From Imperialibacter sp965651695 (GTDB lineage Bacteria; Bacteroidota; Bacteroidia; Cytophagales; Cyclobacteriaceae), in NCBI GenBank assembly GCA_965651695.1, contig CBFGTI010000009.1:5619-69618 (forward strand): a DNA stretch of 64,000 bases, read 5' to 3'. Below are positions 35,427-44,323 of the stretch, in pieces. Below the pieces are notes generated by a model. That model searched no databases, was not told where the DNA came from, and saw only the letters and a program-made list of their open reading frames with translations. How positions within the stretch are numbered: the first letter of the stretch is position 1; every line of letters begins with the position of its first letter. A program made the position numbers and the translations under genes.

Positions 35427-36493
35427 ATATGTCATTAGATGAACTGCGCAAGCAAATCGATGCATTGGATAGCGGTATCCTCGATTTGCTGAATCAACGG
35501 ATGGAAGTGGTGAAAAAAGTAGGGGAGCTTAAGCGCAAAACCAATGCAGTAATTTACCGGCCCGAGCGGGAGAAGGCGATTATCGACCGGCTGGACAAGC
35601 TGAACCAGGGATTACTGAACCGGTCTGCAATTGAGGCCATTTTCCTCGAGATTTTTGCTGTGGCGCGCAATCTCGAGCTGCCCGAGCGGGTAGCTTATCT
35701 TGGCCCCGAGGGTAGCTTCACACATCAGGCCGCAGAGAGCAGGTACGGCGCCATGAGCACCTACACCCCGCTGAATTCAATCAGGGCGGTGTTTGAAACA
35801 GTAAAAACCGACAGGGCCAGGTTTGGCGTAGTGCCCATAGAAAATAACCAGGAGGGCATTGTGCAGGAGACCATCGACCTGCTGGGCCAATACGATCTGA
35901 ACATAGTGGCAGAGCTGCCACAGGCTATTCATTTTGCCTTTGCTACTGAGGAGGAGGACCTCAAAAACATTAAGAAGATCTATTCAAAGGATATCGCGTT
36001 CAGACAGTGTAGCCGGTTTATCGAAGACCACTTCGACAAGAGCATTGAGCTGGTTCCGGTAAACTCTACCAGCACCGCAGTAAAAATCGCGAAAGAGGAA
36101 AAGGGCGCCGCGGCCATTTGTGCCCACATAGCGGCCAAGGAATACGAACTGCCCATTCTGTTTGAAAAAATAGAAGATTCGGTGGAGAACTTCACCCGTT
36201 TTATAATCCTCAGCAAAGGCCACTTCAACGAACCGAGCAGCAACGACAAAACCTCCATCATTGCCAGGCTCGAAGATAAGCCGGGAGCGCTGGCTGTGTT
36301 TTTACAGGAGTTTCATAAGGCCAAAATCAACTTATGCAAGGTAGAAAGCCGCCCGGCAAAAGAAGGCTCGCGGTTTAAGTATATCTTCTTTATCGATTTC
36401 GACGGGCATTTTAACGACCGCAAAGTGCAGAAGGTGATTAAAAACTACTGGCACAATGTGAAATGGCTCGGTAGCTACGTGAAACTTTGCTAA
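35423..36493 (+). CDS. pheA: Bifunctional chorismate mutase / prephenate dehydratase
   Basis: 356 residues from ATG 35423 (MNMSLDELRKQIDALDSGIL); an upstream TTG is in frame but the family begins here. The AroQ-type chorismate mutase occupies ~1-85. Prephenate dehydratase follows (~95-270), with VAYLGPEGSFTHQAAE, GVVPIENNQEGIVQETIDLL and the essential Thr-Arg-Phe motif in VENFTRFIILSK. A C-terminal ACT domain (~285-350) contains DKPGALAVFLQEF and VESRPAKEGS, the usual phenylalanine feedback site. It makes phenylpyruvate for phenylalanine. It stands alone on the plus strand with a structured leader. Confidence 0.96.
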   Translation: MNMSLDELRKQIDALDSGILDLLNQRMEVVKKVGELKRKTNAVIYRPEREKAIIDRLDKLNQGLLNRSAIEAIFLEIFAVARNLELPERVAYLGPEGSFTHQAAESRYGAMSTYTPLNSIRAVFETVKTDRARFGVVPIENNQEGIVQETIDLLGQYDLNIVAELPQAIHFAFATEEEDLKNIKKIYSKDIAFRQCSRFIEDHFDKSIELVPVNSTSTAVKIAKEEKGAAAICAHIAAKEYELPILFEKIEDSVENFTRFIILSKGHFNEPSSNDKTSIIARLEDKPGALAVFLQEFHKAKINLCKVESRPAKEGSRFKYIFFIDFDGHFNDRKVQKVIKNYWHNVKWLGSYVKLC

Positions 36494-36535
36494 AAACCCG
36501 GGAAGCCCCTCCGGTAGAGGCCTGCCGAGTCCTGC

Positions 36536-38062
36536 TTAGATAGAAACTTTCATCATTTCCAGAAGGTCGTCCAAAAACTCCCGGGAGTTGGACAGACGGG
36601 GCACTTTGTTCTGGCCGCCAAGCTTGCCGCGCTTTTTCATCCACAGGTAAAAGGTGCCTTCTTCTACAAAGTGTATCAGCGGGGCCTCCAGTGCCAGGTC
36701 CTTATAGCGTTTGGCATCGTAGTCGGAGTTGATTTTCCGGAGTGTGGAGTCCAGCACCTCCAAAAACTGTTGCCGGTTGTCGGGGGTCTTCGTAAACTCT
36801 ATAATCCATTCGTGTGCGCCTTTTTGTCCGTCGGCGAGATACCGGGGTGCTGCCGTAAAGTTGTTGATAACTGCCCCCGTTTGCTTGCAGGCTTCGGTAA
36901 TGGCGCTTTCTGCATTTTCTATGATCAGCTCCTCGCCGAATGCGTTAATGAAGTGCTTGGTTCGGCCGGTAATTTTTATTCTGAACGGCCTTACTGAAGT
37001 AAATTTTACTGTATCGCCAATTCTGTACCGCCACAGCCCCGCATTGGTGGTTATTACCATTGCATAGTTTTTGCCAACCTCTACCTGGTCGATCGCCAGC
37101 ACCTTTGGGTCATCTTTGTCCAGCTCGTCGAAGGGAATAAACTCATAAAAAATACCGTAGTCGAGCATTAGCAGCATCTCATCGGAATTCCGCTGATCCT
37201 GGATACCAAAAAATCCCTCCGAAGCATTGTAGGTTTCCATGTACCGCATGCCGTCCGACGGAATGAGTGTGCGGAAAAGATCGCGGTAAGGGGCGAATGC
37301 CACTGCCCCATGGATAAACACCTCGAGGTTGGGCCACACTTCGAGGATATGTTTTTTGCCTGTTACTTCCAATATACGCTGCAAGAGCACGACTGTCCAG
37401 GTGGGCACACCAGAAATGCTCGTTACATTTTCTTCGATGGTGGTGGCGGCCATCTTCTCAATTTTCTCTTCCCATTCCTCCATCAGGGCAATCTCCATAC
37501 TCGGCGTGCGCACAAACTGAGCCCAGAGGGGAAGATTTTTGATGATTACCGCCGACACGTCGCCATAGTAAGAGTTGGCATTTTTGTCGAATTGGTTTAT
37601 TTGCTGGCTGCCGCCAATGGTGAGACCTTTGCCGGTGAACAGCTTTGTTTCGGGGTAGCTATTGGCATATATAGAGAGCAGATCTTTGCCGCCTTTAAAA
37701 TGGCAATCTTCGAGCGCTTCAGGCGATACCGGTATAAACTTGCTTCGGGCATTTGTGGTACCCGACGACTTCGCAAACCACTTTACTTCGCTGGGCCACA
37801 GCACGTTTTGCTCGCCTTTCATCAGGCGCTCCACGTAGGGTGCCAGCTCTTCGTACGATACTACGGGCACTCTTTTCTGAAAATCGTTTATGTTGCGAAT
37901 GGAGTCAAACCGATACTTACGCCCATATACCGTTTCGCTGCCTCTTTGAACCAGCTTCTGAAAAAGCTCTTCCTGCACCTCGAACGGATACTTCATGAAA
38001 AGCTCGATCTGGTGGATCCGCTTTTTCATCACCCAAGTCAGTATCGAATTAAGAATCTCCAT
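36536..38062 (-). CDS. GH3-family acyl-adenylating amide synthetase
   Basis: 508 residues. GH3 proteins activate a carboxylic acid with ATP and join it to an amino acid or amine; in plants they conjugate auxin and jasmonate. Visible motifs: WFAKSSGTTNARSKFIPVS (P-loop-like motif I), METYNASEGFFGIQDQ (motif II) and GLWRYRIGDTVKFTS (motif III). The bacterial substrate is unknown. It is the last gene of a tight minus-strand run recJ-lptB-GH3 (gaps 17 and 9 bp), suggesting a link to envelope lipids, though co-transcription alone does not prove one. Confidence 0.88.
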   Translation of the reverse strand: MEILNSILTWVMKKRIHQIELFMKYPFEVQEELFQKLVQRGSETVYGRKYRFDSIRNINDFQKRVPVVSYEELAPYVERLMKGEQNVLWPSEVKWFAKSSGTTNARSKFIPVSPEALEDCHFKGGKDLLSIYANSYPETKLFTGKGLTIGGSQQINQFDKNANSYYGDVSAVIIKNLPLWAQFVRTPSMEIALMEEWEEKIEKMAATTIEENVTSISGVPTWTVVLLQRILEVTGKKHILEVWPNLEVFIHGAVAFAPYRDLFRTLIPSDGMRYMETYNASEGFFGIQDQRNSDEMLLMLDYGIFYEFIPFDELDKDDPKVLAIDQVEVGKNYAMVITTNAGLWRYRIGDTVKFTSVRPFRIKITGRTKHFINAFGEELIIENAESAITEACKQTGAVINNFTAAPRYLADGQKGAHEWIIEFTKTPDNRQQFLEVLDSTLRKINSDYDAKRYKDLALEAPLIHFVEEGTFYLWMKKRGKLGGQNKVPRLSNSREFLDDLLEMMKVSI

Positions 38063-38071
38063 CTTCCCCTT

Positions 38072-38803
38072 CTAAATTTTTCTTTTCAGCTCGAAATGTT
38101 TCCCCAGATACACCCGCCTCACCTGCTCGTCGGCCGCCAGCTCTTCTGCAGTGCCCGATTTTAGCAGCTTTCCCTCAAACATCAGGTAGGCACGGTCGGT
38201 AATTGACAGCGTTTCGTTTACGTTATGGTCGGTAATTAGTATGCCAATGTTTTTCTTTTTCAGCTGCGCCACAATACTCTGAATTTCTTCTACCGCAATG
38301 GGGTCCACACCGGCAAAGGGCTCATCCAGAAGTACAAAGCTTGGATCTACCGCCAGGGCACGTGCTATTTCCGTACGGCGCCTTTCACCCCCTGAAAGCA
38401 CCATGCCCAGGTTTTTTCTTACGTGGCCAAGGCTAAACTCCTCCAGCAGCATTTCCAGCTTTTCCTTTTGTTCGGCCTTAGGAATCTTGCGCATTTCCAG
38501 CACGGCCAGTATATTTTCTTCAACGCTCAATTTACGGAAAACGGATGCCTCCTGCGCCAGGTAGCCTATTCCTTTTTGTGCACGCCTGTACATGGGCAGG
38601 TCGGTAATATTTTCCGAATCAAGGAAGATCTCACCATCATTGGGCTTGATCAGCCCCACTATCATATAAAACGAGGTGGTTTTGCCCGCGCCGTTGGGTC
38701 CGAGTAGCCCTACTATTTCCCCCTGCGACACGGCTACGGAAACATTGTCTACTACTTTTCTTCCTTTATATTTTTTTACCAGGTGTTCAGCTCGAAGTGT
38801 CAT
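38072..38803 (-). CDS. lptB: LPS export ABC transporter ATP-binding protein LptB
   Basis: 243 residues. LptB powers extraction of lipopolysaccharide from the inner membrane with LptF and LptG. Motifs in order: Walker A GLLGPNGAGKTTSFYMIVGL, Q-loop GIGYLAQEASVFRKLSVEEN, signature VLSGGERRRTEIARALA, Walker B FVLLDEPFAGVDPIAVEEIQ, and the H-loop ILITDHNVNETL. The LptB-like details QEASVFRKL and EEIQ are present. It sits between recJ and a GH3 gene, without lptA, lptC, lptF or lptG nearby. Confidence 0.95.
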   Translation of the reverse strand: MTLRAEHLVKKYKGRKVVDNVSVAVSQGEIVGLLGPNGAGKTTSFYMIVGLIKPNDGEIFLDSENITDLPMYRRAQKGIGYLAQEASVFRKLSVEENILAVLEMRKIPKAEQKEKLEMLLEEFSLGHVRKNLGMVLSGGERRRTEIARALAVDPSFVLLDEPFAGVDPIAVEEIQSIVAQLKKKNIGILITDHNVNETLSITDRAYLMFEGKLLKSGTAEELAADEQVRRVYLGKHFELKRKI

Positions 38804-38820
38804 AAATGCGAGGGCCTTTC

Positions 38821-40521
38821 TTAATCAAGTTTTATGTCCTTGATGTTCAACTGCAATGTTTTGTTTCCCATAAACTCATTTTCCTCTAACGTATAAGCCA
38901 CATGAAAAGGTGTTCCGTTTGAAATGGCCTCGTAGTAGTCGCCAAATCCAAAAGCAATGGCCTCCACGGATGCTTTACTGTTTTCCTGCGTCAAAAACAT
39001 TTTCAAATGTATGTCCTTCAATTGTCGGGCCGATTTTGCAATCACGTTGGTCGAAACAAACACCGGCTGCATATTGCCTGGCCCGAAAGGGGCCATTTGC
39101 TTCAGGATATTGTAAAACCTGAAGTTTACAGCCTCCAGAGGTATTACCAGGTCGATATCCACCTGGGGTTCAAGCATTTCGGGCGTTATCTTTCGGGCAA
39201 CTACTTCCTCAAACTTCAGCTTGAAGGCTTCCACGTTTTCAATATTCAATGTGAGGCCGGCTGCATATTTGTGTCCCCCGTACTGGTCGAGCAGCTCAGC
39301 ACATTCGGCTATTGCCTCGTAAACATCGAAACCTACCACAGATCGGGCACTTCCGGTGGCTTTATTATTTGATTGTGTGAGAATGATGGTGGGGCGGTAA
39401 AACCGTTCGATACACCGTGATGCCACAATACCGATAACGCCCTTGTGCCAGTCGCCTTTGAACAACACGGTAGAGTAAGTTTTTTGAATGAGCTCGGCCT
39501 CTTCCAGCAAGGCCAGCGCTTCCTTGGTGATCGACTCGTCGAAGCCCTTTCGCATGGTATTCTTCAGGTCGAGTTGCACCGCCAGGGCTTCGGCTTCTTC
39601 GTCGTTGCGTGCCAGCAGCAGTTGCACCGCCGCATGTGCGTGGTCCATGCGGCCTGCGGCATTGATGCGAGGGCCGATGCCGAACACAACTTTGGTTACA
39701 GTTACCTCATCTTTGAGGCCTGCCAGCTGCTTTAGCGCCTTTAGCCCGGGCAGCGGCGATTTGTTCAGCTTGCGCAGCCCGAAGTAGGTGAGCACCCGGT
39801 TTTCGCCGGTAACAGGCACGATATCGGAGGCTATGCTAACGGCCACAAGGTCGAGGTACAGATACAACTCCTGCAGGTCTACCGTGTTTTGCATGGCAAA
39901 TGCCTGCAGCAGCTTGAAGCCCACGCCGCAGCCACTGAGTCCATCGTAAGGATAGTTGCAGTCGGGCCGTTTGGGGTCGAGAACAGCGTAAGCATCGGGG
40001 AGTTCGTCGCCCGGTAGGTGGTGGTCGCAGATAATGAGATCTATGCCCAACGATTTGGCCAACCTGGCTTTGGAAATGGCCTTAATGCCGCAGTCGAGGG
40101 CGATAATAAGCGTGTAGTCGTTTTCAGAAGCCCATAGCACCCCGGCCTCGGAAATGCCATAGCCCTCGTCGTAGCGGTCGGGGATATAGTAACCAATGTT
40201 CGGGTGGTACCGGCTCAAAAAGCCATAAACCAGGGCCACGGAGGTGGTGCCGTCAACGTCGTAGTCGCCGTATATAAGGATTTTCTCCTTCTTGAAAAGG
40301 GCCTCACTCAGCCGGTTCACGGCTTTGTCCATGTCCTTCATAAGAAAGGGGTCGTGTAGCTGCCCGAGGTGCGGGCGAAAGAAGGCTTTTGCCTCGTCGA
40401 AGTGGGTATAATTGCGCTGCACCAACAGGCCCGAAAGTATTTCATTCACCTTGATGCTTGATGAAAGGGACTTCACCTGCTCCTCATCCGGAACGTTTTT
40501 ATATACCCATTTTTTCCCCAT
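38821..40521 (-). CDS. recJ: Single-stranded-DNA-specific exonuclease RecJ
   Basis: 566 residues, usual length. RecJ degrades single-stranded DNA 5' to 3' in recombination and repair. DHH-family motifs are all visible: ILIYGDYDVDGTTSVALVYG (I), LIIALDCGIKAI (II), IICDHHLPGD (III), GCGVGFKLL (region before IV), and GPRINAAGRMDHA; the DHHA1 part has DQYGGHKYAAGLTL. The C-terminal OB domain covers the last ~100 residues. It is followed at 17 bp by lptB on the same strand. Confidence 0.96.
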   Translation of the reverse strand: MGKKWVYKNVPDEEQVKSLSSSIKVNEILSGLLVQRNYTHFDEAKAFFRPHLGQLHDPFLMKDMDKAVNRLSEALFKKEKILIYGDYDVDGTTSVALVYGFLSRYHPNIGYYIPDRYDEGYGISEAGVLWASENDYTLIIALDCGIKAISKARLAKSLGIDLIICDHHLPGDELPDAYAVLDPKRPDCNYPYDGLSGCGVGFKLLQAFAMQNTVDLQELYLYLDLVAVSIASDIVPVTGENRVLTYFGLRKLNKSPLPGLKALKQLAGLKDEVTVTKVVFGIGPRINAAGRMDHAHAAVQLLLARNDEEAEALAVQLDLKNTMRKGFDESITKEALALLEEAELIQKTYSTVLFKGDWHKGVIGIVASRCIERFYRPTIILTQSNNKATGSARSVVGFDVYEAIAECAELLDQYGGHKYAAGLTLNIENVEAFKLKFEEVVARKITPEMLEPQVDIDLVIPLEAVNFRFYNILKQMAPFGPGNMQPVFVSTNVIAKSARQLKDIHLKMFLTQENSKASVEAIAFGFGDYYEAISNGTPFHVAYTLEENEFMGNKTLQLNIKDIKLD

Positions 40522-40648
40522 GCAAGCCTAGGTTGATTGTTGTTGGTCTTCGGCATTACCAGCAGATTTCAAAAATACGAATTCAATCGATTGTAAGCGG
40601 TAATGTTTGCCGGGAATTTCGAAAAGAAAAGCCTAAAGCAGGTCTCCT

Positions 40649-40673
40649 GCAGCGGTTGCTTGCGAACGGCGGG
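40649..40673 (+). repeat. Copy 2 of a ~25-bp intergenic repeat
   Basis: GCAGCGGTTGCTTGCGAACG and the next five bases match the pheA-leader element at 35374-35397. Just upstream, GCAGG-TCT-CCTGC (about 40638-40650) forms a small hairpin. Both copies are outside protein-coding genes. Confidence 0.4.
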
Positions 40674-40679
40674 TTTTAA

Positions 40680-40901
40680 CTACAAATCAAACTCAAATTG
40701 TTGCTTGCGAAAATAGGTATCGAACCAGTACTCGTAGTTGCTGTATTCCACGCAATCTTCCAATTCTACTCCGTCGTTTTTGAGCCTGAGCACTCCTTTG
40801 CTGGGCAACCACGAAAGCAGTGCTGTGGCCTGGCGAAGCGGCAGCTGAGAAAGCTGAATGAACTTTTTTCCGTTGAGATAGATGGGCTTTAGCTTAAACA
40901 T
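40680..40901 (-). CDS. 73-residue hypothetical protein upstream of recJ
   Basis: A short protein from ATG 40901, beginning MFKLKPIYLNGKKFIQLSQL, with PLRQATALLSWLPSKGVLRL in the middle and an acidic/aromatic C-terminus (EYWFDTYFRKQQFEFDL). No signal peptide, membrane segment or cysteine motif is visible. It lies on the same strand as recJ, 158 bp upstream, so joint transcription is possible but not clear. I do not recognise a family. The intact frame and ordinary codon use are the main support that it is real. Confidence 0.6.
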   Translation of the reverse strand: MFKLKPIYLNGKKFIQLSQLPLRQATALLSWLPSKGVLRLKNDGVELEDCVEYSNYEYWFDTYFRKQQFEFDL

Positions 40902-41002
40902 GGAAATTGAATTATGAATGTAAGCTACTTTTATATTTCCAGGAAGGCGTTAAACAGATATTAAACCTTTGTTACCATTTTAAGGCACTCTACAGAAATG
41001 AC

Positions 41003-41037
41003 AATAAAAAGCAGCATAACCCCCAAGTTGGGCTGCT
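41003..41037 (-). terminator. Terminator behind the diheme cytochrome gene
   Basis: Read on the minus strand, AGCAGC (41037-41032) pairs with GCTGCT (41015-41010), with CCAACTTGG-like bases in the loop, followed by TTTTTATTG. This fits an intrinsic terminator just after the stop at 41042. Confidence 0.7.
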
Positions 41038-41041
41038 AAAT

Positions 41042-42169
41042 CTAGTCTGAATCGGCCCGGGCCATCTCCAAAATCCACTGCCGCACCAGGGCCACACCTT
41101 CTGCATGCACCAGCGACCGGCCCAGCTCGGGCATCATCACACCCGCATCGGTCGACTCCATCCTGTACAGCAGTATCGACTCGTCGGGTCGGCCGGGGTA
41201 TATACTGTACAGGCGGCCGCCCGACCCCTTGCCAGCCGCTACGGGCCTTTTCATTATGCCAAGCTTTCCATTGTCGGCTACATCGTAGGTGAGAAATAAC
41301 CCCGAGGTATTGGCCGAGCCTTCCGGATGGTGGCAAGACCCACAGTTGCTGTCGAGGTAGGCCCTGGCGAGCTGTTCTGCTTTGCCAGCGCTTCCCCACA
41401 ACGGAAAGGCTGCGAGCCCGGCAGGCGACGAGTCCAGCTCGAGTATGCCGCTTTGCTGCCATCTTACAAGCTGGTTAACGGGCCCATGGTCCTCGGTATA
41501 CGGCTTATTCAGCTGCGCCACCTTTGGCCCCAGCGGCTTAATTTTGCGGGCTCTGCCATGGCAGGTCTTGCATTGGTTCACATTCGGCACTGAGTAGTCT
41601 ACCTTCCGCAGCGTTCCTTCCTGCCGCCACGAAACGTCGATGTTGCCGCCGGCTACTTCCAAAAATGCCTCCGTTTGCTCGTCGTTCCAAATGTAGGTTA
41701 AGGCTTTCCAGTCGTCGCCGGCACTGGTTTTTTCCAGAATCCGGGTTTCGAGCAGCTTACGACCGGCCTCGTTTTCGGCCGGATAGTGAAAAGTTTTCAC
41801 CAGTCTTGTTCCTGTCGGGAAGATCAGCTCATCTCCGTCGCCCATAGTTATTTTTTGCCCCGCCGGCACATAAATAAACCGGTCTTTTCCGGCGTAATCG
41901 GAAAATAAAGGCACATTAATGTCGTAAGCAACAACATTTTCTGCCGGTAGTTGCGAGGAGAGCTCTCCGTGAAACAAACCGTAGTCGGAGAGTTTGTCGG
42001 GCCCGTGGGGCAGGGGTGTTCGCTCTTTTCTTATGTTATCGTTGCTGGTGCGCTGGTGGTTTATCTCTTCCTCAGCCCCTTTCCGTTCTTTGGGGTCGCT
42101 ATTTTGGCATGCAGAGCAAACAACACCCAGCAGCAGCATCCACAACAGCCCTTTTATTGCTCCGTCCAT
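41042..42169 (-). CDS. SO2930-family diheme c-type cytochrome lipoprotein
   Basis: 375 residues with a lipoprotein signal (LLLGVVCSACQ, lipobox Cys at ~21). Two heme c sites are visible: VNQCKTCHGRA (~residue 200) and SNCGSCHHPEG (~275). Distal ligand Met candidates are in GVMMPELGRSL. The N-terminal half has no heme motif and includes YDINVPLFSDYAGKDRFIYV, typical of the family known as SO2930/HNE_0200. It follows a parallel beta-helix lipoprotein gene and overlaps it by 16 bp. The two families are known to occur together, but I know of no assigned reaction. Confidence 0.88.
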   Translation of the reverse strand: MDGAIKGLLWMLLLGVVCSACQNSDPKERKGAEEEINHQRTSNDNIRKERTPLPHGPDKLSDYGLFHGELSSQLPAENVVAYDINVPLFSDYAGKDRFIYVPAGQKITMGDGDELIFPTGTRLVKTFHYPAENEAGRKLLETRILEKTSAGDDWKALTYIWNDEQTEAFLEVAGGNIDVSWRQEGTLRKVDYSVPNVNQCKTCHGRARKIKPLGPKVAQLNKPYTEDHGPVNQLVRWQQSGILELDSSPAGLAAFPLWGSAGKAEQLARAYLDSNCGSCHHPEGSANTSGLFLTYDVADNGKLGIMKRPVAAGKGSGGRLYSIYPGRPDESILLYRMESTDAGVMMPELGRSLVHAEGVALVRQWILEMARADSD

Positions 42170-43455
42170 GCCATCTCCAAATTAGCGTCGAGCATTACCT
42201 TTGGCAGAGCTTTTCCCTCACAGGTGAACGGGGTGGCATCGGTGCTGCTGTTTTCAAAATCGTTGGCTGCGTCCATATTGGCGAAGGAAGCATCTCCATT
42301 GCTGCTAATACAAATGATGTTTTCCGGGGAGGCTGTGTCACTCACCACGCCATCCCAAAGTATGTCGGGTATCGACAGGCCAAACTGCCACACAAGCAGG
42401 TAACCTATATCGCTCTGGAACGAGGGCAATGTGAACGAGTCGGCAATGGTGTTGTGGTGAATATAGACGTTGCTGGGGTAGGGGTTGTAATTTTCGTCGG
42501 CTTTGTAGGCAGCTTCATTTTGCGCCATCTGTGCCTCACCCTCGTTAGATTCGTCCATCGCAGCAGCAGCCATCACAAACTCGTAACTGATTACCGACAC
42601 GCCGGCCGTGCGATTTTCGGTTATCTGGTTTTCAAAAACCTCTACTTCTTTTGTAGCCAGTACCATTACCCCCGTGCCGGGAGGAACCGACGCCACAATA
42701 TTGCCTTTTGGCGCGAAATTTCTAAAGTTGTTGGCCGTTACTTCGTTGTTAAATACTCTTACGCCGCCTCCCGCCTGCGACAATCCCGGCAGGTCGAAAA
42801 CCAGGATGCCGCCTGTGTTCTCAAAAGCCTTGTTGCCAAATACATCGGCGCTGGTGGTATTTTCTATCTCAATGCCTGCCACATTGTTGTAGGCCTGCGA
42901 ATTTCGCACAATCACCTTGTTTGACTGGCCCACATAGATGCCCGCATCCGAAGCGCCAATGGCAACACAGCCATCGATGAGCACGTTTTGGCACATTACC
43001 GGGTAAAGTGCATAAGCGCCATTCGTTTCCTCCGGCTCGCCCGTCCATTCCGATTTCACGTTGATGAGCTGCAACCCATTTATATCCTGCGCTTTCAGGT
43101 TGTCGCCCGCAGCATCCCTGATGGTGAGGTCCCTGATAATTATATTCTTACCGTTTTGCACCCTCAGTCCTTCTGCGCCCTCTGTTTGTGCATGAAACGA
43201 TAAGATGGTCTTATCCATGCCTGCCCCCATTAAGGTGATGCTATCCTTCCCTTCCATGGTAAGGCTGCGGTTAAACACGTAGTGGCCTGGCAAAATAACT
43301 ATGGTGTCTCCTGGTTGAGCGAGGATTAGCTGCGTTTGAAGCTCCTGGGCAATATCTTTATAGTCAACTTCTTCAAATGCAATTGATTTCGGTGCGGGGT
43401 CGCTGCACCCTCCGGCAACTACTCCAAGAACGAAAAGGACAAAAACGATTCTCAT
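42154..43455 (-). CDS. Parallel beta-helix lipoprotein paired with the diheme cytochrome
   Basis: 433 residues from ATG 43455, with a lipoprotein signal (VLGVVAGGCSD). The body is a right-handed parallel beta-helix of short repeats (KIIIRDL-type strands such as GKNIIIRDLTIRDAAG, VLIDGCVAIGASDAGIYVG, KVIVRNSQAYNNVAGIEIEN), as in polysaccharide lyases and the NosD/CASH families. No lyase catalytic set is evident to me. It should sit at the outer membrane or periplasm. The downstream cytochrome gene starts before its stop, so the two are co-translated; they probably act together in a redox reaction on a polymer or surface ligand, but this is inference. Confidence 0.88.
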   Translation of the reverse strand: MRIVFVLFVLGVVAGGCSDPAPKSIAFEEVDYKDIAQELQTQLILAQPGDTIVILPGHYVFNRSLTMEGKDSITLMGAGMDKTILSFHAQTEGAEGLRVQNGKNIIIRDLTIRDAAGDNLKAQDINGLQLINVKSEWTGEPEETNGAYALYPVMCQNVLIDGCVAIGASDAGIYVGQSNKVIVRNSQAYNNVAGIEIENTTSADVFGNKAFENTGGILVFDLPGLSQAGGGVRVFNNEVTANNFRNFAPKGNIVASVPPGTGVMVLATKEVEVFENQITENRTAGVSVISYEFVMAAAAMDESNEGEAQMAQNEAAYKADENYNPYPSNVYIHHNTIADSFTLPSFQSDIGYLLVWQFGLSIPDILWDGVVSDTASPENIICISSNGDASFANMDAANDFENSSTDATPFTCEGKALPKVMLDANLEMAWTEQ

Positions 43456-43627
43456 TTTGTGGGTTTTTTATAAAGGATGAATTCTCGAACCAAAAGATAG
43501 AAAGAAGAATTTAGGTTTTCTACCAGTGCCCGGGAAAACCCTTTCGCATACAGGTAAAAATTGCCGAAGGGCTGAAATAGCCGTCCATTTTTTTATTACA
43601 AACCGCCTTTCTATATTTCTTCATTCT

Positions 43628-44323
43628 ATGAAACTAGCCTTTACAGAAATTTGGCCTTTTATGAGGCTGATGGACTTGGAAAAGAATGAGCCCTGGCAAT
43701 TCAAGCTGGTGGCGGGCGATTGTGTATGGGAGAACGGTACGCATACACTTATTACACAGCTGGAAAACGACCTTTACTACGATGCAGAGCTCCTTCCAAA
43801 TCTATTCACCTTCAGGGAGATTTTTTGGCAGCCCAACGTGTACCCCACGCTAAATGCCTGTTTAACCGGCCTGAAGCTGGTGGTAAACTACGGGCAGGAA
43901 TTGACAGAAGATTATGCCACAGCCGGGGAAGAAACCCGCCTCCTGTACGCTCACCTGGTAAGCCACATAGGCAAGCTGGCGCAGGAAGCCCACGAGGTGC
44001 TATCAAAAAGCGATCAAGCCAGCGAACAAATACCGGCCGTTCTTGGTGAGTTTAGGAAACAATCGTTTCCCGTAATCATGCTTTTTATACATCACCCCAT
44101 GAACCGGATCGACTACCGTGAAGACGCTCTGCGTAGGGTCAATTTTATGGTAAAAACACTGCTCGATCAATACCAGCTGAGGTTCAACGACCTGATGCTG
44201 CCTTATTGGGAAATAAGCCGGGCAAGCGGCACGACTGCAGCCGCGGGGGAACTGTCGCAGAAAACTCAGGACGAAAAACCTGCCCCCGGCGCACCGGAAA
44301 CAGAAACAACATCGCCCACCTGA
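43628..44323 (+). CDS. Hypothetical cytoplasmic protein, 231 residues
   Basis: From ATG 43628 (MKLAFTEIWPFMRLMDLEKN); the frame extends upstream but those residues are not protein-like. The middle is helical (GLKLVVNYGQELTEDYATAG, RLLYAHLVSHIGKLAQEAHE), and the C-terminal ~35 residues are a low-complexity tail rich in Thr, Glu, Ala and Pro. No signal peptide or membrane helix. The last ~19 codons overlap the convergent MOSC gene by 58 bp, so the tail may be translated noise fused to a shorter ancestral end. I do not recognise a family. Confidence 0.65.
   Translation: MKLAFTEIWPFMRLMDLEKNEPWQFKLVAGDCVWENGTHTLITQLENDLYYDAELLPNLFTFREIFWQPNVYPTLNACLTGLKLVVNYGQELTEDYATAGEETRLLYAHLVSHIGKLAQEAHEVLSKSDQASEQIPAVLGEFRKQSFPVIMLFIHHPMNRIDYREDALRRVNFMVKTLLDQYQLRFNDLMLPYWEISRASGTTAAAGELSQKTQDEKPAPGAPETETTSPT

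Noticed and set aside
37310..38164. 284-codon plus-strand open frame
   Set aside because: Antisense to the GH3 gene with its three motifs; the antisense translation is cysteine- and histidine-rich noise.
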